DNA of 64,000 bases, from NCBI GenBank assembly GCA_963736285.1, contig CAVTOA010000003.1, positions 186,001-250,000 on the forward strand, given 5' to 3'. The DNA comes from CAVTOA01 sp963736285. GTDB lineage: Bacteria > Actinomycetota > Actinomycetes > Mycobacteriales > QHCE01. This document shows, piece by piece, positions 7,838 through 17,041 of the stretch; position 1 is the stretch's first letter, and the number at the start of each line of letters is the position of its first letter. Position numbers and translations under genes: made by a program. The notes beneath the pieces were generated by a model, which had not been told where the DNA came from, did no database searches, and saw nothing but the letters and a program-made list of their open reading frames with translations.

Positions 7838-9511
7838 TTAGTCGCGGGTGAGTTTGCGGTAGGTAGCCCGGTGCGGACGAGTGGCGTCCGGGCCGAGGCG
7901 CTCCACTTTGTTCTTCTCGTACGAGTCGAAGTTACCCTCGAACCAATACCAGTTGGCGTCGCCCTCGTAGGCCAAAATGTGGGTCGCCACCCGGTCGAGG
8001 AACCACCGGTCGTGGGTAATGACCACCGCACATCCCGGAAACTCTAGAAGCGCGTTCTCCAGCGACGACAGCGTCTCGACGTCGAGGTCGTTGGTGGGTT
8101 CGTCCAACAGCAACACGTTGCCACCCTGTTTGAGGGTCAACGCCAAGTTGAGCCGGTTCCGCTCTCCACCAGACAGGACCCCTGCCGGCTTCTGCTGGTC
8201 TGGCCCCTTAAAACCGAACGCACTCACGTATGCCCGCGACGGCATCTCTACATGCCCTACTTGCAGGTGATCAAGGCCGTCGGAGACGACCTCCCAGACG
8301 TTTTTCTTAGGATCAATGCCAGCTCGGCTCTGGTCTACATAAGACAGTTTGACGGTATCGCCGACCCGCACGTCGCCAGCGTCTGGCTTCTCCATGCCGA
8401 CAATGGTCTTGAACAGTGTCGTCTTGCCCGCTCCGTTAGGGCCAATGATGCCGACGATTCCGTTACGTGGCAACGAAAAGCTCAAATCGTCGATCAGGAC
8501 CCGATCGTCGAAGCCCTTGCGCAACCGCCCTGCCTCAATGACCGAGCTACCCAGACGCGGACCCGGCGGAATCTGGATCTCTTCGAAGTCAAGCTTGCGT
8601 TCTTTGTCGGCCGCCGCCGCCATCTCCTCATACCGAGCCAGCCTGGCCTTGCTCTTGGTCTGCCGCCCCTTGGCGTTGGAGCGCACCCACTCCAGCTCTT
8701 CTTTAAGCCGCTTCTGGCGTTTGGCGTCTTTCTGACCCTCAACTTTGAGGCGCTCCGCCTTTTTCTCCAAATAGGTGGAGTAGTTGCCTTCGTAGCCGAT
8801 CGCGCGGCCGCGGTCGAGCTCCAGGATCCACTCGGCCACATTGTCCAAGAAGTATCGATCGTGCGTGACCGCGAGAACACAGCCCGGGTACTTGGCCAGG
8901 TGTTGCTCCAGCCATAGCACGCTTTCGGCGTCGAGGTGGTTAGTGGGCTCGTCCAGCAGCAACAAGTCTGGCTGCTGCAACAGCAGCTTGCAGAGCGCGA
9001 CCCGGCGGCGCTCGCCCCCAGAAAGCACGGATACATCGGCATCCGGCGGTGGGCAACGCAGCGCGTCCATAGCTTGCTCGAGCTGTGAGTCGAGATCCCA
9101 GGCGTTGAGGTGGTCGAGCTGCTCCTGCAGCTTGCCCATCTCTTCCATCAACTCGTCGGTGTAGTCGGTGGCGAGTTGTTCGGCGATGGCGTTGAACCGC
9201 TCGAGTTTGGCCTTGGTCTCGGCTACGCCATCCTCGATGTTGCCCAAGACCGACTTGGTCTCGTCCAGCGGAGGTTCCTGCAGCAGGATCCCTACTGTGT
9301 AATCGGGAGACAACACTGCGTCACCATTGGACGGTTGCTCCATCCCCGCCATGATCTTCAGCACGGTGGATTTACCGGCACCGTTAGGCCCGACCACCCC
9401 GATCTTAGCCCCGGGAAGAAACGCTAGCGTTACGTCGTCGAGAATAACTTTGTCGCCGTGCGACTTGCGCACCTTACGCATGGTGTAGATGTACTGAGCC
9501 ACGCCACTCAT
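7838..9511 (-). CDS. ettA: Energy-dependent translational throttle protein, ABC-F ATPase
   Basis: 557 residues from ATG 9511, chosen because GGAAGG precedes it and MSGVAQYIYTMRKVRK is the family's normal start. The frame continues to 9601 but without family character. Two ABC ATPase halves are complete: Walker A GPNGAGKST and GPNGAGKTT, signatures LSGGERRRVAL and LSGGERNRLNL, and LLLDEPTNHLD and LLLDEPTNDLD. Between them lies the charged linker KRLKEELEWVRSNAKGRQ, the P-site tRNA interaction motif of EttA. There are no membrane segments. EttA gates entry of the 70S ribosome into elongation according to the ADP/ATP ratio. Confidence 0.95.
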   Translation of the reverse strand: MSGVAQYIYTMRKVRKSHGDKVILDDVTLAFLPGAKIGVVGPNGAGKSTVLKIMAGMEQPSNGDAVLSPDYTVGILLQEPPLDETKSVLGNIEDGVAETKAKLERFNAIAEQLATDYTDELMEEMGKLQEQLDHLNAWDLDSQLEQAMDALRCPPPDADVSVLSGGERRRVALCKLLLQQPDLLLLDEPTNHLDAESVLWLEQHLAKYPGCVLAVTHDRYFLDNVAEWILELDRGRAIGYEGNYSTYLEKKAERLKVEGQKDAKRQKRLKEELEWVRSNAKGRQTKSKARLARYEEMAAAADKERKLDFEEIQIPPGPRLGSSVIEAGRLRKGFDDRVLIDDLSFSLPRNGIVGIIGPNGAGKTTLFKTIVGMEKPDAGDVRVGDTVKLSYVDQSRAGIDPKKNVWEVVSDGLDHLQVGHVEMPSRAYVSAFGFKGPDQQKPAGVLSGGERNRLNLALTLKQGGNVLLLDEPTNDLDVETLSSLENALLEFPGCAVVITHDRWFLDRVATHILAYEGDANWYWFEGNFDSYEKNKVERLGPDATRPHRATYRKLTRD

Positions 9512-9579
9512 CCTTCCAGGTGTCTCATTCCATGACCCAACGTGGTGTAGGTGAACAGAAGGCAAATCAAGGAGCCCCC

Positions 9580-10926
9580 ATGCAATTGCCGCATTCAACA
9601 CCGCGCGGCTTGGCAGCTATTCCCGCGACTTCACCCGCGTCGACGCGTGCACCATGGCGGGCACGAACCGCCCTCGTCATTGGTCTCATTGGTGCGACCG
9701 CGGCGCTCGCCGGATGCGATCAGCACATGAGCGCTGTCGCTAATGCGAGCAACCTCGAAGGCGTCGGACCAGTTACCTTGGCATTGCGCTCCGACCACAT
9801 CACCCCCACCATTCGCAGCCAAATCGATCAGTGGAACCGCACCCATAAAAGCGAAACGGTCACGCTCAACGAGCTGCCAGCGGGATCCAGCGCTGCCCGC
9901 AATGCCGTTACCTCCGATGCCAGCAATGGTAGAGAGCATTCGTCCATTCTGGAGCTTCCGTTCGACCAAGTCGCAGAATTCGCCGACCATGGTTGGATCG
10001 CACAGCTCCCGAGCACGAACCTCGCTCTGGACTCCATGCCGGACCCGGTCGCGCAGAGCGTGCGGTACTCGGGTTCGGTCTACGCGGTTCCTTATAGCCT
10101 CGACGTGGCCCTGCTCTACTACCGTGCCGACCTACTGCAGAAGGCCGGAGCGCAGCCTCCATCCACATGGGACGATGTGGCCGCTGATTGTGCCGCGATA
10201 GCCAATCCCCAGCACCTCAATTGCTTTGGTCTTCCACTATCCGATAAGAACGAATTAACCCGCGCCGCTATAGACGCCGTGTCCACATCGGATGGAGCGC
10301 TGATCGACAGCAACGATGCCCCCGCCGCCGACACCGACCAAGCCAGGGAAGGCATCGGCGCACTAGTGAGCCGCGCTCAGGACGGCACCATCACCCGCGA
10401 CCAATCCTCCACTGCACTGCGAAGCGCCTTCACCGACGGAAAGCTGTTGTTCTTGCGGGACACCGCCGATTCTGCGGGTGCGTTAACCGCAGCACAGCCA
10501 CCTACCGAAACCGCTGGGCAGGACGGCAGCGTCGGCGTCGCCACCGTGCCCAGTGTGCACGGCGGCGGGTCAGTGACCGCCGAAGGCGACGCGCTGGCAG
10601 TCTCCGCTTCCGCTGAGCACCAGGAGACCGCGCTCTCCGTCATTGCCTACTTGGCACACTCACGCAACGCGGACGCCCGTACCGCAGCTGACGGCACACC
10701 GACGCCATACCCACAACATTGGACGAATGCGGTAGTCCAGCGCTATCCAGCGCTTGGCGTCGTTCGAGACGCCACCTCGGGCGCGGTGCCGTGCCTGCCC
10801 ATCACCCGCTACGCCGCTTTTAGCGAAGCTGTCTCCGATGCGCTCGGCCAGTCTTTACGAGGAGAAGCCTCGGTCGACCAAGCACTGGCCGGTCTTCAAC
10901 GCCGCCTGGAGAATCTGCTCGGCTGA
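9580..10926 (+). CDS. ABC-type sugar-binding lipoprotein (LpqY-like)
   Basis: 448 residues from ATG 9580, which has AAGGAG nine bases upstream. A lipoprotein signal ends in the lipobox LAGC with Cys46. The rest has the solute-binding protein family 1 layout: VTLALRSDHITPTIRSQIDQW at the start, AVPYSLDVALLYYRADLLQKAG at the hinge region, PSTWDD, and a Trp/Tyr-rich C-terminal lobe. Such proteins capture sugars outside the membrane and deliver them to an ABC importer. No permease or ATPase subunit is adjacent, so it is an orphan here. The next genes are otsA-otsB, so a trehalose or maltose-type ligand is plausible but unproven. Confidence 0.8.
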   Translation: MQLPHSTPRGLAAIPATSPASTRAPWRARTALVIGLIGATAALAGCDQHMSAVANASNLEGVGPVTLALRSDHITPTIRSQIDQWNRTHKSETVTLNELPAGSSAARNAVTSDASNGREHSSILELPFDQVAEFADHGWIAQLPSTNLALDSMPDPVAQSVRYSGSVYAVPYSLDVALLYYRADLLQKAGAQPPSTWDDVAADCAAIANPQHLNCFGLPLSDKNELTRAAIDAVSTSDGALIDSNDAPAADTDQAREGIGALVSRAQDGTITRDQSSTALRSAFTDGKLLFLRDTADSAGALTAAQPPTETAGQDGSVGVATVPSVHGGGSVTAEGDALAVSASAEHQETALSVIAYLAHSRNADARTAADGTPTPYPQHWTNAVVQRYPALGVVRDATSGAVPCLPITRYAAFSEAVSDALGQSLRGEASVDQALAGLQRRLENLLG

Positions 10927-11051
10927 CACCCGGGGCCAGTACACCCATTTAAAAATCGCTGCCGCAAACGCACCAAGCCGCTAGCTCCTCTTATAGGGTA
11001 AAGCGGTCATATGCCATTGGCATTGCACGAGTCAGATGCGGGGGCATCGCG

Positions 11052-12470
11052 GTGACGGGCGAGGATCGTGCGGACTTTGTGGTGGTAGCGAACCGATTGC
11101 CCGTCGACCAGCACAAGGCCCGCAGCGGAAAAAGCACGTGGCAGCCAAGCCCGGGGGGTCTTGTGACCGCACTGGAACCAGTCATGTCTCGCGAAGACGG
11201 TGTATGGATTGGGTGGGCTGGCTCTCCAGGCTTGGCACCAGAGCCGTTTAGCGCTGACGGACTCAAACTGCACCCGGTTTCCTTGTCCAATGAGGACATT
11301 GTCGATTACTACGAAGGTTTCTCGAATGGAACGCTGTGGCCGCTGTACCACGACGCGGTGGCCGCGCCGCAATACCACCGGCATTGGTGGGAACGCTATT
11401 ACACAGTAAACAAACGATTTGCCGAAGTCACCGCAGAGGCCGCAGCCGACCGGGCGACCGTGTGGATCCAGGATTACCAGCTACAGCTCGTACCCGGAAT
11501 GCTGCGAGAGTTGCGACCCGATCTACGAATTGGCTTTTTTCTGCATATTCCGTTTCCCCCCATCGAACTATTCATGCAATTGCCGTGGCGCAAACAGCTT
11601 GTTCGGGGACTACTCGGTGCCGACTTGATCGGATTCCAACGGCCAGAAGGTGCCGACAATTTCTTGCGGCTCGCCGAATACTTGGTCGATCTGCCGCGCA
11701 AGGCCGATACCACCACAGTGGACGGACGCACGGTCACCGCACGAGCTTTTCCGATTTCTATCGATGCACCGCGATTGAGTGACCTTGCTTACTCGCCTTC
11801 AGTAAGGGACCGAGCAAAACAGATTCGGAAAGAACTGGGCGATCCGCGCTACATCATTTTGGGTGTCGACCGTCTCGATTACACCAAAGGAATAGACAAG
11901 CGGCTCAAAGCCTTCCGCGAATTGCTGCGCGACAAAGAAATCTCCGTTCCAGAAACCGTTCTTGTGCAGGTTGCTACACCTAGTCGAGAAAGAGTAGAGC
12001 ACTATCAAGAGCTGCGCGAAGACATCGAACGAGAAGTAGGGCGCATTAACGGCGACTTTGGCCGAGTGGGAACGGCGGCGGTTCATTACCTGCGGCAGTC
12101 CTACGGAAAAGAAGAACTGTGTGCGCTCTACAGCATCGCCGACGTCATGCTGGTGACGCCACTGCGTGATGGCATGAATTTGGTGGCAAAGGAGTACGTC
12201 GCGTCTCGGCCAGATTTGGGCGGAACACTGGTACTCAGCGAGTTCACTGGTGCGGCCGCCGAACTTGAGGGTGCATTCTTGGTCAATCCACACGACGTGG
12301 ACGGGCTCAAGCGCGCGATCGTCGACGCACTGCGGGTCGACAAAGAAGACGGTCGCCGAAGAATGTCGACCATGCGCGAATACCTGCTAGAACACGATGT
12401 TGCCCGTTGGGCGCGCGACTTTCTGACCGCACTAGGTGCGCCAGACGCAGAGAATGCGGCACCACGATGA
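11052..12470 (+). CDS. otsA: Trehalose-6-phosphate synthase
   Basis: 472 residues of a GT20 glycosyltransferase that joins glucose from a nucleotide sugar to glucose-6-phosphate. Family landmarks are NRLP at the N-terminus, PSPGGLVTAL, WIQDYQLQLVPGMLR, FFLHIPFPP, GVDRLDYTKGIDKR (substrate phosphate contacts) and PLRDGMNLVAKEY. The GTG at 11052 is the start. The stop overlaps the otsB start codon (ATGA), so both products are coupled for two-step trehalose synthesis in the cytoplasm. Confidence 0.95.
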   Translation: MTGEDRADFVVVANRLPVDQHKARSGKSTWQPSPGGLVTALEPVMSREDGVWIGWAGSPGLAPEPFSADGLKLHPVSLSNEDIVDYYEGFSNGTLWPLYHDAVAAPQYHRHWWERYYTVNKRFAEVTAEAAADRATVWIQDYQLQLVPGMLRELRPDLRIGFFLHIPFPPIELFMQLPWRKQLVRGLLGADLIGFQRPEGADNFLRLAEYLVDLPRKADTTTVDGRTVTARAFPISIDAPRLSDLAYSPSVRDRAKQIRKELGDPRYIILGVDRLDYTKGIDKRLKAFRELLRDKEISVPETVLVQVATPSRERVEHYQELREDIEREVGRINGDFGRVGTAAVHYLRQSYGKEELCALYSIADVMLVTPLRDGMNLVAKEYVASRPDLGGTLVLSEFTGAAAELEGAFLVNPHDVDGLKRAIVDALRVDKEDGRRRMSTMREYLLEHDVARWARDFLTALGAPDAENAAPR

Positions 12471-13435
12471 GTCGACCTTTCGGACTCGACGAACAAGCCA
12501 GCGTCTTGCGGGTGGCCTGCTCCCCCTGGCTCGATGTCGTCAGCGATTACGACGGCTCGCTCGCGGGCTTTGCTACCGATCCGGCTAAAGCGTGGCCGTT
12601 TCCCGGAGCAGTGGACGTGCTGCAGCGTCTCGCCACCACTCCGAATACTCGCACCGTGGTGTTGACCGGTCGCAACCCACTCGATGTGCGCCGGTTAATT
12701 CGATACGGCGCCGACAATTTTTCTCCCGACGAAAACACACTCAGCTTTACTCTCAAAAATGGCAAAACGGGAAAGCTGCTGGTGACGGGGAATCACGGCA
12801 ACGTCGCAGATCCCGAGCTGCGGCAGCAGAAAAGCTCAGCAATTTTGACCGACTATGACATGGCCATCCGAGAAAAACTCATCGCTGAACTGCGGAGTGC
12901 ACTCGGCGAGCAATTCCCAAAATATTCCGACAAGATCGTCGACAGCGCCAGTGACAATCCTGATAATTCTATTTTCCTAGAGCACAAGACCACCGGCGTC
13001 ACAGTTCATACGCGCTCGTTTCGCACAGAGGCACAGCACGATGCCGAACGCATAAATGACTTTGCGCACACATTTGCTAAGGAGTACTCGGAGAAAAATG
13101 CTCCACTATTTGTTCTCTCCGGCGTAAAAAGCACCGAAATCTCAGTTCGAAAGCTCAATAAAGGAAACGGAATTGCGCAAATACGCGCGACGCAACCCCG
13201 CAATGTCTCGGCCAGTCTGATCTTCATTGGAGACGACATCACCGACCTATCGGCGTTCACCCGACTGGGTTCGGACGATCTTGGCGTGGTCGTAGGAGAT
13301 CGGATTGTCCAAGAAATTCAGAGCATGGAAAAAAAACCGGAGAAGCTCATTTTTGTCGATGAACCGGCAGCCGTGGTCACCCTGCTAGAGCAGATCAGTC
13401 TCATGAGAGAAACGAGCGTCGCATCAACAAGCTAG
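12467..13435 (+). CDS. otsB: Trehalose-6-phosphate phosphatase
   Basis: 322 residues of the HAD phosphatase superfamily. Motif I is SDYDGSLAGF near residue 25, with the nucleophile and acid aspartates. Motif II is VVLTGR, and the late aspartates are in FIGDDITDLSAF. The enzyme removes phosphate from trehalose-6-phosphate made by OtsA. ATG 12467 overlaps the otsA stop by four bases. The second half is visibly richer in A/T than its neighbours and contains a run of eight A (13329-13336). The N-terminal extension found in long mycobacterial OtsB2 forms is absent. Confidence 0.92.
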   Translation: MSRPFGLDEQASVLRVACSPWLDVVSDYDGSLAGFATDPAKAWPFPGAVDVLQRLATTPNTRTVVLTGRNPLDVRRLIRYGADNFSPDENTLSFTLKNGKTGKLLVTGNHGNVADPELRQQKSSAILTDYDMAIREKLIAELRSALGEQFPKYSDKIVDSASDNPDNSIFLEHKTTGVTVHTRSFRTEAQHDAERINDFAHTFAKEYSEKNAPLFVLSGVKSTEISVRKLNKGNGIAQIRATQPRNVSASLIFIGDDITDLSAFTRLGSDDLGVVVGDRIVQEIQSMEKKPEKLIFVDEPAAVVTLLEQISLMRETSVASTS

Positions 13436-13443
13436 CCTCGTTG

Positions 13444-13509
13444 CCCTCCCCAAGCTGACCGGTCATTTTCTGGATTGAGACTTCAGAAACCGACCGGTCA
13501 GCTGGAGGG
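13444..13509. terminator. Long hairpin between convergent otsB and the cobB-like gene
   Basis: AGCTGACCGGTC in the left arm pairs with its exact complement in the right arm, and a CCCTCC/GGAGGG extension lengthens the stem with a three-base bulge. The right arm overlaps the last codons of the minus-strand gene. Shape and location suit a two-way terminator, but no T-run is present. Confidence 0.6.
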
Positions 13510-14886
13510 CGCCATTCTGGAATTTGCGGCGGCTGCTCTCTCGGTAAAGAGCCTCATCCGTTGCGGCATCGCCGGCCAACCGAGCTCCAAAAAGGATGCA
13601 TAGAGGTTACTCCGAACAAATCCCTCAGCTGGTCGGCCCGACCATCGCCATGCGGCAGAACCGCCCGCGCGTGGGTCCATCTCCCACCGGCGAAGAACGT
13701 GACCGACAACCCGTGTTCCCGCGTTAGCCGCAACATGATCGCTGACAGCGATCGCGTCCCGATAGCCGCCGAAGGCTTGGTCGCCGAGGTGGGCGCGCCC
13801 ACCAATAACGCCGCACATTTCATGCGAATCAAAACCGTTCGCCAGCCACCACACACCCCCGCCCTCCGCCAGAATCGGCGCATCGGCGGCCGCGAGTTGC
13901 CTGACCGCAGCACACAGCTCGGTATTTTTCGCCAGCTCCTCGACATAGTGCGTTGGCAAACCTCCCCCGATGACCAGTCCCGACGTTGCCGGAGGCAACG
14001 CGGAATCTCGCAAAGGATCGACCAGCTCAATATGTGCCCCAGCCGCCTCAAGCAATGCACGGGTTTCGGCGTAGCCATAAGCAAGGTCGCCGGCACCGAG
14101 CATGGCCACTGTCGGTCTTTCTGATCCCCATCGTTCCGGCGCCTCCGCCCCCTCAACAGCGACAGCGTCCGACGCCGACCACATCGGCGAGCTGATAGCC
14201 GGCGCAGATCGCGCAATTGCCAGCAGCTGATCGAGATCGCACCCCCGCCGCACCGATGCGGCATAACTCGCGAGGGCGGCGGTGACCGTCCGATCACGAT
14301 GCCCAGCGGGCACGATCCCGCTCCGGTGTGACGGCAAGGGGGCGAGGCCGTCACGATCGAGAACACCCAGTACGGTAACGCCGATCTCCATCAGTGCTTC
14401 GCGGAGTGAACGGGCATGAGAGCTCGATGACACCCCGGTGAAAATAACGCCGGCAAGCCACAGCGAGGGATCGAAATTTCGCATTCCTTGAACAGTGGCT
14501 GCGGCTGAACGTCCTTGCCCGGCCGCATTCACGACCAAGACCACTGGCGCCTGTAGCAGTGCGGCGACTTGTGCGGTAGTGGCCTGGGTGCCGGCATCGT
14601 CGTAGAGGCCCGCGACTCCCTCCACAATGGCCACATCTGCGGCCTGTGCGGCAGCGGCAAACAGTGGCGCTATTCGTTTGGGCCCCAGTAAACGAGGATC
14701 TAAGTTGTGCCCACGACGCCCGGCCGCGAGAGTGTGATATGCCGGCCCCACATGATCCGGGCCAATCGTGTGGCCGCTCACCCGCAGACCACGAGTATTG
14801 AGGGCCGCCAAAATGCCCGTTGTTACCGTGGTTTTGCCGCTTCCTGCTGACGGGGCGGCTATCACTAACCGTGGAACAACAGTCAC
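13498..14886 (-). CDS. CobB/CbiA-like protein with glutaminase site lost
   Basis: 462 residues with the two-domain plan of cobyrinic acid a,c-diamide synthase: an ATP-dependent ligase domain (P-loop APSAGSGKTT at 11-20, TIGPDHVGPAYHTLAAGR, VEGVAGLYDD) and a class I glutamine amidotransferase-like domain (VIGGGLPTHYVEELAKN, MCGVIGG). Several active residues differ from the family. The glutaminase cysteine, normally in AECGG or AECAG, is Gly342 (ILAEGGGVWW). The matching C-terminal histidine of ASYLHxH is Glu434 (ASFLELGW). The usual GPDxIDPGYH reads GPDHVGPAYH, and HEFH reads HVLR. It cannot use glutamine by the normal route. No other cobalamin genes are nearby. GTG start at 14886 follows AAGGAA. 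Confidence 0.8.
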   Translation of the reverse strand: MTVVPRLVIAAPSAGSGKTTVTTGILAALNTRGLRVSGHTIGPDHVGPAYHTLAAGRRGHNLDPRLLGPKRIAPLFAAAAQAADVAIVEGVAGLYDDAGTQATTAQVAALLQAPVVLVVNAAGQGRSAAATVQGMRNFDPSLWLAGVIFTGVSSSSHARSLREALMEIGVTVLGVLDRDGLAPLPSHRSGIVPAGHRDRTVTAALASYAASVRRGCDLDQLLAIARSAPAISSPMWSASDAVAVEGAEAPERWGSERPTVAMLGAGDLAYGYAETRALLEAAGAHIELVDPLRDSALPPATSGLVIGGGLPTHYVEELAKNTELCAAVRQLAAADAPILAEGGGVWWLANGFDSHEMCGVIGGRAHLGDQAFGGYRDAIAVSDHVAANAGTRVVGHVLRRWEMDPRAGGSAAWRWSGRPAEGFVRSNLYASFLELGWPAMPQRMRLFTERAAAANSRMAPSS

Positions 14887-14960
14887 CGAATTTCCTTCTT
14901 ATTTTTGTATCCGCGTTGGGGCTGATGGCGAATGCCTTCCACAACACCTAATCTGACGCG

Positions 14961-15752
14961 ATGTTAAGCGAGCACGGCAAGCTGATCGGTGTCGAGGTAT
15001 TTATCGGCGTGATGGCGGGCGTCTTGTCGGGCCTATTTGGGGTTGGCGGCGGAATTGTCCTAGTGCCTCTCATTACGCTGCTGTTGCACGTTCGGCAGAA
15101 GGACGCACATGCCACATCACTGGTCGCCGTGTGTCTCACCTCCCTTGTTGGTAGCGCCTCCTATGCCATCACCGGAAATGTGTATTGGCTTGCGGTTGTC
15201 ATGTTGGCGGTGGGCGGCATTGTCGGTGCACGGATAGGGGCGGCGACGGTGCGTCGAATCAGCGATCGCCGGCTACGCATCGCCTTTGCCGTGCTGTTGT
15301 GCGTGGTAGCGGTAGTGCTGCTGACTGGCGTGACCCCGAAAGAAGGCCTCACCGCCGGTCTCGGCTCCGCCGGAATGATTCTCAAGGCATTGGGCTATCT
15401 CGGCACTGGCCTCGTCGCGGGAGTCCTTAGTGGACTTTTTGGCGTGGGTGGTGGATTGATCATGATTCCGCTGCTCGTTCTCATCGGCGGGCTCGACCAG
15501 CATGTGGCCGAGGGGACCTCGCTGGCCGCGATCGCCCCCATCGCGTTGGTGGGTGCACTCGAGCACAGCAAGAGTGGCTACACCCGCTGGTCGCTGGGTG
15601 TTCGGCTCGGCCTCGGTGGAGCACTGGGCTCTTTGGCCGGGGTCACGTTGGCGCTGGCACTTTCCGGAACCGTATTGCAGCGGATCTTTGCCGTAGTGCT
15701 CGCTGCCGCAGCAATTCAGATGGTGCTTACGAGTCGGGGTCATCGAGGATAG
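14961..15752 (+). CDS. TauE/SafE family sulfite exporter-like permease
   Basis: 263 residues, nearly all hydrophobic, with about eight helices. The two halves are an internal duplication, each beginning with GVLSGLFGVGGG (near residues 20 and 155), the hallmark of the TauE/SafE family. Members move small anions such as sulfite, sulfoacetate or related compounds across the membrane. The substrate is not readable here. The gene diverges from the cobB-like gene, 74 bp apart. Its 3' end overlaps the convergent gene at 15727 by 26 bp. Confidence 0.88.
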   Translation: MLSEHGKLIGVEVFIGVMAGVLSGLFGVGGGIVLVPLITLLLHVRQKDAHATSLVAVCLTSLVGSASYAITGNVYWLAVVMLAVGGIVGARIGAATVRRISDRRLRIAFAVLLCVVAVVLLTGVTPKEGLTAGLGSAGMILKALGYLGTGLVAGVLSGLFGVGGGLIMIPLLVLIGGLDQHVAEGTSLAAIAPIALVGALEHSKSGYTRWSLGVRLGLGGALGSLAGVTLALALSGTVLQRIFAVVLAAAAIQMVLTSRGHRG

Positions 15753-16917
15753 TCGCGGAGGAACCCCATTCTCTGCTGGTCCCGTTGACGCTTCGCCCTG
15801 CCGGTACCGCATGAACGAGATCGCTGGCCAGACGCCTGCTAGGTCGAGCCTCGGCCGGCTGAACATCGCCCTCTCGGCTCGCCGAGCGTGGCCGCACAGC
15901 CACCTGTTCGACATCGTTTTCTGCTGCGGTGGGCTCGTTTTTTACAACCTCATTGAGGTCGGTGTCACCGAAGTGGCCTCGCCGATTTTGCGGGCCGGCC
16001 ATAGGCTCAGGGTCTTGTTCTGGTTTAAGACCTTGCGGTTGAGCTTCGTGGCCAAACGATTTACGGGGCTGCGCCGCCACCTCGGCTTGATCGTCTTCCT
16101 CCACCTGAGCCGAGTACTGACGTATCTGGTCTGGGTGCGGGATGGCCCCCGAAATGCGCGGCCGGTGTCGTGAACCTCTAACTCCTACTCCACCAGAAAA
16201 AGCCGCACCGGCTTCCGCCGAGCTCACCGTTGCGTTCGCCGGCTCCTCGGTCACGGACAGTCCCGGCGCGCTGGAAATGGGGCTTTGCTCCCGCTTCCGC
16301 GACCTCTTAGGCACGGGAGAATTATGCGAAGAGGCAACCACCTCTGAAGTGCCAGAGTCAGCCTCGGCCAAATGATCCGTGATCTCCAACAGCTGTTGCC
16401 CGTCTCGGCCCTGATACAGGCTGGCGCGCAGCAGACTCACGGGAACTCGATAGTCCAACAAGAAATCCACCGATGACTTAATTACTGGGCTGAACTCTGT
16501 GGCGATCACGATGAGCCGAGGTTTGGCTGACGTGCTCGACGGCAGGGCAGCACCGCCGAAACGCTGCCACCCCCGCCAAAAGTCGTCCTCGCCCTGCCCA
16601 TGCAACTCGGCTAGCTGGTCCATACCGACACCGCGAGCCCAGCCCACGTGTTCCAACGACTCAGCTAGCTCATCCACACCCAGTGCGAGCGAGACCTGGA
16701 CTACGACGACGTTGCCCGTGGAATCGAGAGCGAGTACGGATCGTCGGTTAGCTCGCAATGGTGAAGGTCCACAGTAGACGCGATATAACCGCTCCCCCAC
16801 CGCATCATCGAGGCTGCGCCACATAATCTGCACCAATGCCTCTTGATCGGCGGCGGAGTCGGGCGTGATCGAATTTAGCGGTGTGAGGCCGTCCGAGCTC
16901 ACCTGGAAAAGCGCCAT
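15727..16917 (-). CDS. Protein of unknown function with long disordered C-terminal tail
   Basis: 396 residues. I do not recognise the family with confidence. Residues 1-185 look like one compact domain of alternating strands and helices (RSVLALDSTGNVVVVQVSL, KPRLIVIATEF, VDFLLDYRVPVSLLRASLY). The pattern of Asp, Glu and Gln around VVVQVS recalls restriction-endonuclease-like folds, but this is only a guess. Residues 190-396 are rich in Ser, Pro, Arg, Glu and Gln, with no predicted structure. ATG 16917 is preceded by GGAAGGGAT. It lies 124 bp downstream of an SSB gene on the same strand, which is weak support for a DNA-related role. Confidence 0.7.
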   Translation of the reverse strand: MALFQVSSDGLTPLNSITPDSAADQEALVQIMWRSLDDAVGERLYRVYCGPSPLRANRRSVLALDSTGNVVVVQVSLALGVDELAESLEHVGWARGVGMDQLAELHGQGEDDFWRGWQRFGGAALPSSTSAKPRLIVIATEFSPVIKSSVDFLLDYRVPVSLLRASLYQGRDGQQLLEITDHLAEADSGTSEVVASSHNSPVPKRSRKREQSPISSAPGLSVTEEPANATVSSAEAGAAFSGGVGVRGSRHRPRISGAIPHPDQIRQYSAQVEEDDQAEVAAQPRKSFGHEAQPQGLKPEQDPEPMAGPQNRRGHFGDTDLNEVVKNEPTAAENDVEQVAVRPRSASREGDVQPAEARPSRRLASDLVHAVPAGRSVNGTSREWGSSATILDDPDS

Positions 16918-17041
16918 GGGGGGATCCCTTCCTGTCAGCTTGTAAAACGATCAAGCCCGCGGTTAGACGCGGATAGGTGAACGAGAAAACCTGCGAACCG
17001 ATATGCGCCACGCCACAAACCTGTGGAACGACGGCTACTGC

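Noticed and set aside
13329..13336. Run of eight A in otsB (a similar run occurs near 43094 in the DsbA-like gene) as phase-variable tracts
   Set aside because: Both are simple lysine codons in intact frames. There is no sign of switching and metabolic genes are unlikely targets.
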